A stretch of 64,000 bases of DNA from contig FJUW01000042.1 in assembly GCA_900074885.1 (NCBI GenBank), forward strand, positions 400,015 to 464,014. Direction: 5' to 3'. A program made the position numbers and the translations under genes. The stretch is from Rhynchosporium graminicola (lineage: Eukaryota > Ascomycota > Leotiomycetes > Helotiales > Ploettnerulaceae). Positions 23,945 to 34,881 of this stretch are shown here, piece by piece. The notes beneath the pieces were generated by a model. That model was given only the letters and a program-made list of their open reading frames with translations. It was not told the DNA's origin and made no database searches. Position 1 is the stretch's first letter. Each line of letters opens with the position of its first letter.

Positions 23945-24711
23945 TTTGATTGTTGTGAATATCAGGAGGTTCTTTCCAAAGTTTGATGGTTCGTTTCCCT
24001 CAAGTGCAAGTGAAGGTCTCTTCGTCTATACAAGTAGGTCTTCGGGTGGAAGATTGGCGGTGGAAACTCGTCAAGGTGTGTTTGTACTAAAAGGAAGTGT
24101 ATAATGCGGGGTATTCAGATGTCAATTTCGATACAAGAGCAGGCTGAAGAGGATCTCGACAATATAGGTCTAGGTATTTATGCTCAGTCTATCTGCACGT
24201 CTCGAAACACTTTCTCTACTCGAGCCGAGGTTTATCCAATATCAAAGGAACCCTCCGAAAGGTAGCCTTGCTCACATGTGTTCCAGGTTGTTGCTTCCCC
24301 ATTCGCTTGATAGAGCTTGGACCAGTCGCCAAGCTTATGCGGGGAATACCAAACGGGCAAGGCCTGGGCAAGGCTGTTGGTGACAAAACATCCAGTTTTG
24401 ACTGGTCAATTGTTTCTGGAGAAGTGGAGAAAGTGTGAAGCTCCAGGGGCAGTTATCGCCGATGGCCGATGCGAGCGATATCGCCAAAAAGTTTCATGGC
24501 TGACTTAGGGATCAATGTGAATCAATCTTGAGCTGCCTGCCCACTCTCTCCAGCATCATTTTTTGGGAGGACAACACACTTCAAGTTCGAGGCTGAAGGG
24601 TTCCGGAAAGGAAAGGGTTGGACTGTATGAATCGCATCTTTCTCAGTCAGCCCAATTTCTTTACCATAACTTTCTTTACTCGGGACGGCTTCACCAACAG
24701 TCATAGTCAAG
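23945..24711. other. divergent promoter region (calycin-like protein / ILV3)
   Basis: About 770 bp between two divergent starts. Short frames at 24180-24508 show no domain. I expect two promoters and 5' untranslated regions and see no gene. Confidence 0.5.
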
Positions 24712-26571
24712 ATGCTACTCCCACAGCTCAGGATAAAGGCGAATGCCTTACTTATGAGTTCGAGAAGAACTTCTCGGTACATGCAAGTATCTCCCTGATT
24801 GCTGCGAGCAATTCTAACAATCCATAGACGTTCAATTTCCACCACAACTTCTCTCCGAAATGACGAGCTGAAACTCAACAAAGTGTCCGCCGCCATCACA
24901 CAACCTAAATCACAGGGAGCTTCGCAAGCTATGCTATACGCAACCGGACTGACCGATGAGAGGCGGAACAAAGCACAAGTAGGAATCTCTTCAGTATGGT
25001 ACACGGGAAATCCATGCAATATGCATCTCCTGGATCTCAACCACCGAGTGAAGGAAGGCGTGGAGAGGGCAGGCTTAGTAGGATATCAATTCAACACTAT
25101 TGGAGTCTCGGACGGAATTTCTATGGGCACCAAAGGAATGCGATATTCTCTTCAATCGAGAGATTTGATTGCGGATAGTATTGAGACTGTGATGGGGGGT
25201 CAATGGTATGATGCCAATATCTCCATTCCGGGTTGCGACAAGAATATGCCGGGTGTAATGATGGCTATGGGGAGAGTAAATCGTCCTTCTCTGATGGTCT
25301 ACGGAGGATCGATCAAGCCTGGTTGCTCCAAGACACAGAATAACGCCCCGATCGATATCGTGTCTGCCTTCCAAGCTTACGGTCAATTTATTACTGGTGA
25401 GATCACGGAAGAGGTCAGAGACGATATCATCCACCACGCATGTCCCGGCGAAGGAGCATGCGGAGGAATGTACACGGCCAACACAATGGCCACCGCCATT
25501 GAAGTGATGGGCATGTCTCTTCCGGGGTCATCTTCCAATCCAGCTCAATCCCAAGCCAAATACCTCGAATGTCTTGCCGCAGGAGGAGCCATCAAGATCC
25601 TGCTACAAGAAGACATCCGACCCCGCGACATCATGACCCGTAAAGCCTTCGAGAATGCCATGATCGTAGTAAATATCACCGGCGGCTCCACCAACGCCGT
25701 TCTGCATCTCATCGCCATGGCCGACGCTGTCGGTGTCAAACTCACAGTGGAAGACTTCCAAGCCGTCTCAGATCGAACACCTTTCCTCGCAGATCTTAAA
25801 CCCTCCGGAAAATACGTCATGAATGACCTCTTTAACATCGGTGGCACACCAGCCCTCCTGAAATTCCTCCTGAAAGAAGGTGTACTAGACGGCTCAGGAA
25901 TGACAGTCACCGGGCAAACGCTCGCCAAAAATCTCGAAAGCGCCGCAGACTTCCCCTCTGACCAAACTGTCATCCGCCCATTCTCCAACCCCATCAAAGA
26001 AACTGGACATATCCAAATCCTCCGCGGTTCTCTCGCGCCTGGCGGCTCTGTCGGTAAGATTACTGGTAAAGAAGGGTTGAGATTTGTAGGGAAAGCGAAA
26101 TGCTACGATGCTGAAGATGATTTCATCGCTGCTCTCGAAAGAGGTGAGATCAAGAAGGGCGAGAAGACAGTCGTTGTCATCCGCTATGAGGGACCAAAAG
26201 GTGGTCCCGGTATGCCTGAGATGTTGAAGCCTTCGTCTGCCATTATGGGCGCAGGACTCGGTAACGACGTAGCGCTGATCACGGACGGACGATTCAGCGG
26301 TGGAAGTCACGGCTTTTTGATCGGACATATTGTTCCTGAAGCTCAAGAAGGTGGACCGATCGGACTGGTGAGAGATGGTGATGAGGTTGTAATCGATGCT
26401 GAGAGCAGAGTGTTGGATCTTATGGTTGATGAGAAGGACTTGGTGAAGAGGAGGAAGGAGTTTAAGCCCAAGCCGGCGAAGTATACGAAAGGGACGCTGG
26501 CCAAGTATGCCAGGGTTGTGAGTGATGCTAGTCATGGCTGTATCACAGACGGGGAGTTCGTTGCTGCGTAG
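24712..26571 (+). CDS. ILV3: dihydroxy-acid dehydratase, mitochondrial
   Basis: Converts 2,3-dihydroxy-3-methylbutanoate or its valerate homologue to the 2-keto acid, the common penultimate step of valine, leucine and isoleucine synthesis, with an Fe-S cluster. Exon 1 is 24712-24776; the intron (GTACAT...TTCTAAC...CCATAG) is 24777-24827; exon 2 is 24828-26571; total 602 residues, normal for the family. The first 40 residues ([20 protein letters not shown]) are Arg/Ser-rich and acid-free, a mitochondrial presequence. Visible Fe-S/ILVD signatures are [32 protein letters not shown] and [20 protein letters not shown]. It is probably the housekeeping copy. Resistant duplicates of this enzyme exist in some metabolite clusters, and this one lies 3.5 kb from the exporter, so genome copy number matters. 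Confidence 0.96.
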
Positions 26572-27641
26572 ATGAATTATGCGAATTTAGAAGGGAATGG
26601 TTCAATTTGGACAGGAACTGGCTAGATCTGTGTATGTACTGTATAAATGGGAATAATGAGACGACAAAAATTGTATACAATCTTGCTGACAAGATACAAT
26701 CCAAGATCTTTTCATCGCAAGAGGAGCAACTCGATGCATTGGTACTAGCACTAGCACTGGCAAGAGCATGTGAAATATGCGCAATGAATGGCTGCTAGCC
26801 AGACGCTTGTTTGTATACGTGCAGAGTGCTGTCCTGGCTAGCATGGCTCCCAGTGTACGGTTTTTATCACTCCCTCTCCTCCCCACGAAGAAAAGAAAAG
26901 ACCTCATGATATCTCGGACACAACAATCCACTATCCATCTACCTACGCACCTAGTTTACATCCCTAACAAAACTCCATTAAATCCTCATACTCCAGCTCA
27001 GAAAGCAAGACCCTACAGATCCCACCTTGTCGAAGGCTTTCCTTGCACCTGTTTCTTTTGGAAGTATATTATATTCATTAGTTAGCTAGTAATTATAATG
27101 TAGTGTGTATATCAATTTTGTTGTGTTGTGATATAAGTCTAGCTAACTTGATCTGAGTCCCCCCTAATCTTTGTACTCCGCCTTGGGCTCAATTAGGTGC
27201 GAGTTTTTTCTTTAATTTTGTCCTGTTCCGTGTTTGGATTTCATCTGTAGCTGTTTACTTCCGTTTACGAGGAGGCCCATGCCCCAATTTCTGTAGAGTC
27301 CGAGCAAGAATTAAGGGTGAGCCAATCTTCCCTAGGTACTAAAACCTTAAACCGGTCGACCATAGCAAGGAGTTCATGCTCAAGAAATGGAGCCTGGCTT
27401 AAGTTTGTGGAATTGTGATCTTATGATCTTGATGTACCAGTCTACGAAGACGCCGAGTTATCTTTGGGTGGTAGCTTTCTCTGCCCATACAGCTAGCCGT
27501 GTTTCCACCGGCTTAGAAAGGTTGCAGTAATCTAACTCTACGCCTTTCACATATCCAATGTTCACAGTCTAATCCAATCCCATTGCACCCATTCGCCTAA
27601 CACAACAACGCCCATCCCAGGATCTATTTCCTGCCTCTTTT
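26572..27641. other. intergenic region between convergent ILV3 and RNase T2
   Basis: One kilobase holding two 3' ends. It is AT-rich around 27060-27120. Open frames at 26602-26931 (-) and 26777-27085 (+) overlap and have no domain. No gene seen. Confidence 0.5.
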
Positions 27642-28941
27642 CTATTTTGGCAAGTATCTCACACCACTACCCAAGTATCAGTGTCCGTAAATATGGAACA
27701 CGCGTTTAGGGACTAGACTCACCCTTCAGGACATCCACCTCTACCCATCTTCCCCACAGGGTCACTCGGAATGAACGTCCCCTCCTGCAGACTACCTTTG
27801 ACGTTGAATGAGTACCAGACCTCGTTCACTATACAAAGTCAGCCCATCATCGCTCGTTTACGTTCCCATCATGCTATCAAATCCAGAACTCGAAAGCTTG
27901 AAAGCTTTGAAGAAGATAGCCTGATACTTAACCGTCACTCCGCCTCTTCAAGAAAGCCTCATTTCAAACAGTAAAGAATGAAGAAGCGCAAGAACTCACA
28001 TCTGTTTCCTCGACATCTAACCAGCACATCATATCCCGTAACCTCTTTCAACGCCTCGCTGATCTCTTCTCTTCTGTACGTTCTCCTCCAACTCGGTAGT
28101 ATACCTGCTTTCGCAAGCGCGGCATAAGTATCCAACTCGCGGAACAGAGATACGGCACGGGTGAAGAAGTCGACGACTTCGTCTCCTGAAGAATAGTCCT
28201 TGGTCGCAACATCGGTGTTGGTATTTGGATCTGTGGATGCATAGCAACTAGGTGCAAGTGTGTTGATACACGTCCCATGTTTATTCCACTCATGTTCCCA
28301 GAAAGAATCTGGGGAGCCGCGGTTGGGAAGCCAGTATCTTTGCATGTATGATAAAAGGGAGCCTCCAGTCGTGCTTGGCTCGGATGTGGATGGGACCAAG
28401 GAGGTAAGCTCGGAGGTGGAAGGTGGAAGAGAAGCGTTGTGCGAACTTAGGATAGCGGTTATGTTGTGGTATATCGGAGCTGAATGGCAGTATGTCGGGT
28501 AAGAGCCGTCGCAGAGATCGGGCCTGTTATATCAAGTCAGTCAGTGCCTTCCTGGTGATAGACACAATAAGTAAGACCTGCCAGACCAACGAAACCGATC
28601 GCAACCAGAACCGTTGCATGATTGAAAAAGGAAACCCACCAAAGCCCATGCAAAGTCCAACTATCATCAGGTCCAATACTCGGACTTGTGTCCCAGAACT
28701 GCGTCTGCAAAAGCTGCCCACCGGGATATATAAAACAGCATGAATCGGGGTACGATGTGCTGTTATGACAGGAGGTGGGGCTATCGATTGGGCAAGTATG
28801 TTCGAATGAAGTGGCACGCGTGTTGGATGGAAGGGATAACAGCTTCTGGTCGGAGATACTCGATGGAGGAGAAGAGAGGAGCGGGGTTTGTAGTTGAGCG
28901 AGATGGAAGATGTTCCGAGTAAGGGATTGGAGGGAGGGCAT
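27642..28941 (-). CDS. ribonuclease T2
   Basis: Endoribonuclease cutting single-stranded RNA through a 2',3'-cyclic phosphate. Four exons, 28941-28640, 28523-28000, 27828-27723 and 27666-27642, close to 318 residues. Both catalytic segments are intact: CAS I WTLHGLW (about 95-101, split by intron 1) and CAS II FWEHEWNKHGTC (175-186). The C-terminal hallmarks LNEVWYSFNVKGSL and CPEGGVRYLPK end the protein. Cysteines such as THTCP, SCCF and PDLCDGSYPTYC fit the family's disulphides. The assigned N-terminus (MPSLQSLTRN) has no clear hydrophobic signal peptide, odd for a normally secreted or vacuolar enzyme. An upstream leader exon may be missed. Confidence 0.93.
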
Positions 28942-29635
28942 TGTTGCGATTTAGGTAGAAATGGCAAGAAAGCACGATATATCTACTCGTAACAGATAGG
29001 GTTCCTCTGCAATGAGCGAGGTCTCTTAATGTATAGAGAAGCTGTATTTGTAACGAGAGATGAGGAAAAGAGATAGGCGTGGAGGAATTCGAGGCTATTG
29101 TTGTTGACATTCCAAGCAAGCGGTACCTTAGCTTGAAGCCCCCCAGTGCAGCTGATGATCGTCACAGCTCAAGTGGATACTGCAGGACCCCAGGTAGCTC
29201 TGCCGTAGTGAATCATCCTTGCAGCCACATGCATTCGTCTGTGCGTCTCATTCGTCCTGAGCTTTGTTGCCTACTTACCTATGTAGGTAGGCATCTACTC
29301 GAAGTGTTTGTTGACATCGATCACAAGTCAAGCGATAATGGAGTTTTGTGTCACGAGCTCGGTTTCCCGTCTCACGAGGCAGGAGTTTCAGGTGAAATTA
29401 AACCTTGGGCGACAACAAGCACATGTACAGGATCCTCAAACGCACAGAGAATTCTTTTCTCATACAAGTCATTATAATTCATTACTGGATACACAGCGTA
29501 AGGATAACCTATTTCAACAAGTCCAATCAAGTACCTTGAACGTAACCACTCACCCAACAGCCATCAAAGAAAGTCTTCTCTGAAATCGACCTTTCTTCCG
29601 ATGAAGCAAGTCCACCATAGCACATCTCAACCCGT
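28942..29635. other. intergenic region upstream of RNase T2
   Basis: About 690 bp between two genes on the same strand. It carries the RNase T2 promoter and the 3' end of the next gene. A 132-codon frame at 29079-29477 (+) shows no family resemblance and biased composition typical of chance frames. Confidence 0.4.
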
Positions 29636-30738
29636 TCAATGTTGAATTAAGTCAGGCTCAGCCTGCAACTCAACCCAATCATACCTATCGTATTTGTCAG
29701 TGGCCACCCTCCTCATATATCCATCTTTCCAAGCCGCAGTAGAAATGTAAAGCTGGTTGCCACAGCTCTCGCAAATGAAGAACTCCGTATAGTCGACACC
29801 TGCTCCACCTTCCACTGGAACTAATGGATGTACCATCTTGTTGTTCTCATTCCTGTGAGTGATCTCGAAAGGTCGAGAGTGGTCCTTACGGTCTTCTCTT
29901 TGGCTTACGAACCAGACCATTTGTGGTGTTCCGTCTGCGAGAGATGGTAGGACTCGCTCATACTCCATGAGCTTCAAAGGCTTGTACAATAGCGTTCCAT
30001 TGGAAAGCGTAAAGTCAGCCGGCCCATATCTAGCGGCGCTGGAAACGTTGGCATACTCTGGAGAGACTTTGGCGACGTATTCGCCACCTGCAACGTTATA
30101 TGCTCCTACGCTGAGGTAGAGGAAAGTGCTATTTTCGAAGACGACACGAATCTTGAATGTGGACACCTGTGTCGGATTATGCACGGCGACGGTGACAGTC
30201 TAAGCAACAAGTCAGCATACGCCAGGAGAGGATTAATGATTGGCTACATACTGAAGCCGGAACTGTGGTCTGGGTGACTGTTGCACCCGCACATTTACAT
30301 ATGGATGTATAGAGATCATGTTGCATCTTCACCAAGGGAGCTTGGCACACACCCTTCATATAGTCAGGAATTGGTGCATGCGTTGGTCCACCAGTATGAG
30401 TTGTACTTTGAGTACTGGTAATCGTAAGTTTCGTCGACTCGGAGAGTGTCTGGTTCGCAAAAATAGCAAGAGGAGTAGTAGTTGTAACTCTAGTATCGTC
30501 AGCAGTGTCCCAAAGAATGATTGAGTAAGTTCAATTCATACGTTACAGCGGTCCCTGTCACAGTAGAAGCCAAGTATTTTTCGCAATCTGAGACGAGCAT
30601 CGACTTTTCCGGATGCGTCGTCTTCTGAGAGAACCTTTCTCCACAAGTGTCTCGACAAGAAGCTGTCTTTCGAGGGACAAGGGCTTTTGCACTGGAGAAT
30701 CCCAATAGGAGTAGAATTATGGCGTGAAAGTACTTCAT
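29636..30738 (-). CDS. secreted protein of unknown function
   Basis: Three exons, 30738-30542, 30489-30252 and 30199-29636, give 332 residues. A signal peptide is obvious: MKYFHAIILLLLGFSSAKA. A Cys-containing N-terminal part (SCRDTCGERF, SDCEKYL) is followed by a Thr/Ser-rich linker (STQSTTHTGGPTHAP), a second Cys cluster (GVCQAP, SICKCAG) and a beta-rich C-terminal domain with N-glycosylation sequons (ENSTFLYLS, YANVSSAARYG, LSNGTLLYK) and a CESC pair. I recognise no catalytic motif. The modular layout resembles a cell-wall-associated or extracellular binding protein. It lies in tandem with RNase T2. Confidence 0.78.
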
Positions 30739-33585
30739 GATGCTGATTTTTTGGGACGCAAGTGGAAGTCTTTGACTAACGGCCTAAAGATGCACGATGA
30801 TGATGGATTGATCATATAAAGCAATGCTGTTGAGGATGATGATGTTGATGAAGAGAGGAGGAAGAAGTCTAAAAGGAAAAATTTGTATTTACCATTAGGG
30901 TACTGGCGAATTGTCGAGGAAAGAGCGATGTTGACTTTCCGAAATTGGCAGGCTCGCTTACGCGCAGCATCGAGTCTGGCTTCTGGAGAAAGCAAGATAG
31001 GCACTTGACTCAACAGACTGTTTGGGGTTCGATAATGTAGTAATGGCGATGAAAAACTCCAAGCTCCGAATTTATGCTCATTGACGGTCATCGGCGGGCG
31101 TTTTCGTGATCACAATCCGGGAAGCATCCCAAGCAATCCGATCCTGTGCTGCTCCTTTGTACTGGAGGTGACCCATTGCGGATTGGCCGAGAGCAGAAAC
31201 TAACATTAATCCAGGTCTATTTAAATTTCCTTCATGTAGATCTCCTCGAGCTGCTACTTATTCCTGGAAACGTTTGAGGCGTTTTGGCATATTCACATTT
31301 CTACCCAGAGCTTGCAGAAAATTGAAATCGAAAGCGTTAACGGACCCCGGGGTTCTACTATCGTATCTACAATATAAACATACATTCGATTATCGACTTC
31401 CATAGTCTATTTCCTTGGAGAAGTTTTCCAAGAATGCCCCGATCAAACTCTGCACTCCTCTTGTAAACATCTCGCGTAGCTTCCTCGAGTTCTATACACT
31501 TCTTCAAATTCTATACATTTCTCCAAAAGCTCCGCATTCTCTTTCAAACACCTCTATATCAAGTGATCTGCTTCACACTGCAGCTGGCACTCTTTTTCGA
31601 CCACGAAAAAGCATGGTACGAAGAAGATAAAATGAAGTGATTCCAAAGAATCGAGCGAGGATTTTCGGCCAGCAGTTGAGAAGCGTACCTAGGTCTTGAG
31701 GTACATTGTCGGGATTCACTTCATATCAGACCACAGACCACGTACACCTCGCCTTCCCAGACATCTCCCAGCTAATATACTTCCTCCTGCTACAGTAAGT
31801 AAATCATAGTCAATCACGTTCTCCACCGGATAACATGTAGGTCCAGCTACCCCGCCATCTCCATTCTATTCCAGAGCTTCTTCAGCGGCCGTGCCACCGT
31901 AGGGTCTCTGCTACAGTAATCTATCGGGCATTTGCTAGCGCGAGGTTCTGACTCTGGACGCAGCGCTCGAACCCTCTGATCTCCCAACTAATTTATCACC
32001 CGAAGGCCCTATCATCGCCAAATCTACCAAAGCCGACTCGACTCGACTCGAGGTAAATAAGGGCAGGCTCTGTATGTCTAGAATGCAGATACCTTACTTT
32101 AAGCCGAGATGAAGAGGCTTCGAGCTGGGCGTTCCTGTCTCACACAACACATCTATCTCACGTGCCATGGTATCTTCAGCCCTTTCGGCCCTCCACCATT
32201 TGACTATTATCAGCTCGCTCATCCCAAGCACTCTCGTACAAAAAGGACTGGCTGAGTCCAGATCGAGGCACACCTATCAACAGCCAGCCAGCCAGCCAGC
32301 CAGCCAGCCTCCTCCAGCGTCCCGAGGTCTTTTTGTTCCACGAGGGATCCCAAAGACGTCGTCGTGTCACCATCACCATCTTCCTCTGCCACTCGTCAAT
32401 GGCCGTGCGCTACCGTAACACCGGATTGGTCTCTCAGACGTCACACGGGATTCCTACCTACCTAACTACCTACCTACCTTACGCAGCCGCATACCTCACA
32501 GACGAAGACAAACCTTCTTTCTTCTCAGGCCTTCCCAGCCTGCCATGTCAGATCTGATGTGATGACACATCACGATCCATCAAATTGTTCATCGCCGACT
32601 TGATGGACCGTAGCGCGTGCCCGCGTGTGCTGTACTAGAAATCTCAGCAAGACGGACAAGGTCTATCCCAGGTTTGATACTCGCAAGCCTAAGAAATTCG
32701 AGGCTTCGACTTAGTACAAGCTGCAAGGCGAGCTACTTATTGGACCTTGCATGAGTCGTCCAGTCCTCTGATTGGCGCCCAAAGACGACATCCCGCATGC
32801 AAGTGATAATCCACGATTATAGGGTCAGCCTAGTGGCAGACCTGCATCCACCCCACCCTCCGATCAATACGTACCTTACCACCAGCTCGACCGCAAGCAA
32901 TCCGTGTGAGTGTGACAGCAATCTCGAGGCTAGAAAAGTTAAAGATGCCGGGCAATATGAAGCCGTGTATGTATAATACAGCCAGCTCAATGGTTTACGA
33001 AGTTGTTCACCTGCTGTCGGTAAGTCATCCTTTCTGTCAGGCTGTAAGCGTATTTCTATTTGCCGTATATTCTACCAAGCCTTCCTTTCCAACCCTCTCT
33101 CTCTGTGTCTCTGTACATATCTCTCTTGTACTTGAACTCTAGCCTTACGGCTCGCTCGGACAAAGGAACGAGATATTAGTCTGGACTAGGCATTTCTTAA
33201 GCAAATGCCTCAAGTTAGCATATATCCATCACTCCTCCTCTTCGAACCTCTTCTTTTTATCAACGACACACGACTGTCAAAACTGCCAGCTTGGAATTCT
33301 GCACTTATCTCATCGGGTCATCTCACTGCATCTGATAACAAACACAATTAGTCCCCCGATTTCAATCATCGGGCCTGATCTGTAGGCAGGCGCCTTGCAT
33401 TGTACTCTGCCTGTAGCTCACCCGCTCAGAAAATACCGCCGAGAGCGATTTAGACCTGTACATTTGATTGTGCAACTACAACTCTCAGATCTCTATTCTC
33501 CACTCTCGGTACACTCAAGTTCCACCTAGCGGACTTGTGATCATAATTCAGTACCTCAACTCGAATCACAATCACAGACCCCAAA
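30739..33585. other. long intergenic region with microsatellites
   Basis: A 2.8-kb stretch. The promoter of the secreted-protein gene lies at its left end. Visible simple repeats are a GACTC/ACTCG run at about 32035-32050, an (AGCC)n tract at 32282-32308 and CTACCTAC/TTAC repeats at 32454-32480. Open frames at 30735-31091 (-) and 32167-32418 (+) are low-complexity or antisense to repeats. A pyrimidine-rich leader precedes the gene at 33586. I see no gene. Confidence 0.5.
32282..32308. repeat. (AGCC)n tetranucleotide microsatellite
   Basis: Six uninterrupted AGCC units after a CAGCC start, in non-coding DNA. Such tracts vary in length between strains. Confidence 0.85.
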
Positions 33586-34278
33586 ATGCCACACACCCGC
33601 CAACAGTACCCGGAGCCCCTCCGACACATCAACCTCTTCCTCCGTACTCTCGGCCTAGGGCTATCCATCGCCCTCCTGAGCGTCGCCATAATCGTTACCA
33701 CAAAGACCGGCGACACGCCGCCCATAACCTACGTCGCAGTCATCTGGTCAATACTCGTCAATGTATTCGACTGGTCATGTCTACTAGTCCGCAGTAGAAT
33801 CGCACCAGGGGGCTTGCTCTCGATGGACTTGATTGCAGTGGGACTTTTGGTGGGCGGCGTGATCAATCTGGCCGTGGTAAATTATGACGGAGATGGAGAT
33901 CGGAAGTTTAGGGATCAGGGAAGTTTGACCACGGCGCAGAATTGGTTGCATGGCATTTTGATGTGAGTCTCACCGTCTTATCCTTGAGCTTTTTTGGGAT
34001 GATCTCCCTTTTCAGTGTTTCTGGGAGTATTTTTTTTTGAGAATAGTTGGGCTTCGGATTGGCATCGTCGCGAATTGTAGAGGGTGCAGTAACTAATAAA
34101 TCACAGAGCCGTACACACTATTCTGATAGGCTACCATTGTCTGGATTGTAACATGCGTCGCTACCGCGAGGAAGAGGTCGTTCGAGTGAGAAGCAGCAGG
34201 GGTACCGGTAGTCGACGAAGCAGTAGACGAGGAAGCTACCGAGAAACCGAGACGGTGCGGGTGACGGTTCGGAAGTAA
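33586..34278 (+). CDS. small four-helix membrane protein, unknown function
   Basis: Two exons, 33586-33962 and 34107-34278, joined through a split Ile codon, give 182 residues. Four hydrophobic helices are seen at about 20-38 (LGLGLSIALLSVAIIV), 48-68 (YVAVIWSILVNVFDWSCLLV), 77-97 (LSMDLIAVGLLVGGVINLAV) and about 119-136 (WLHGILMIAVHTILIGYHC). The spacing resembles MARVEL-type small membrane proteins. The cytosolic tail is rich in Arg, Ser and Glu (RRSSRRGSYRETETVRVTVR), which is unusual. Nothing indicates the role. It is convergent with the copper ATPase gene. Confidence 0.75.
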
Positions 34279-34881
34279 CCAGTAATTCAGACTTCAGAAT
34301 CCTGGCCGAGTAGCTTCTTTTCTCTTTTTTGTGTTGCGGGGTTATGTGGATTCTTTGGGATTGAGAAGGTCTGTTGGGAGTTATGGGTCTTATTGGGCGA
34401 ATTGTGACTTTTATGTTATTCATGATTGTATGTGTTGATGATTGTGTTGGACTTGTGGCGCATGGGTGGGCTCAGGATGGTATGAGTAGACCCCGACGAT
34501 GCAGGGACTCAGTACTACGACGCCTATGCTGGATGGACTATTATTTTTACCAGTAGAACTTGGATCTGATGGCCTTGGCTGTCGATTACGGCAAGACGGA
34601 GATCTGGATATGAAGTTGTACGAAGCTATGAACTAATGGAAGCGCATTGACACATGAGGCTACTTAACCAATGCAAGAATTGGAAAGATGATTGCGAGAG
34701 AGAAATTTGAAATGATAAGTAAAGTCTCAACCAAATGTAGTGCAACTCCACGTTGATGCAAGAATTGCGTGCTCCAAATAAAGACTTGCAAAATCCAAAG
34801 CCAGGCGAAAATAACCCGACTTCAATGCCAACGCATGTCATGAACCAGCGCAATCATGTCTCTGCTCTTCCATCCCAAATC
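34279..34881. other. intergenic region between convergent genes
   Basis: About 600 bp with two 3' ends and no supported frame. Confidence 0.5.

Noticed and set aside
24799..26571. ILV3 starting at 24799
   Set aside because: That codon is TTG. An ATG at 24712 with a clean intron (TTCTAAC branch site) gives a good mitochondrial presequence and keeps the frame.
30735..31091. A 118-codon minus-strand frame upstream of the secreted-protein gene
   Set aside because: It overlaps that gene's start region, is low-complexity (runs of Ser and Leu) and looks like promoter or leader sequence.
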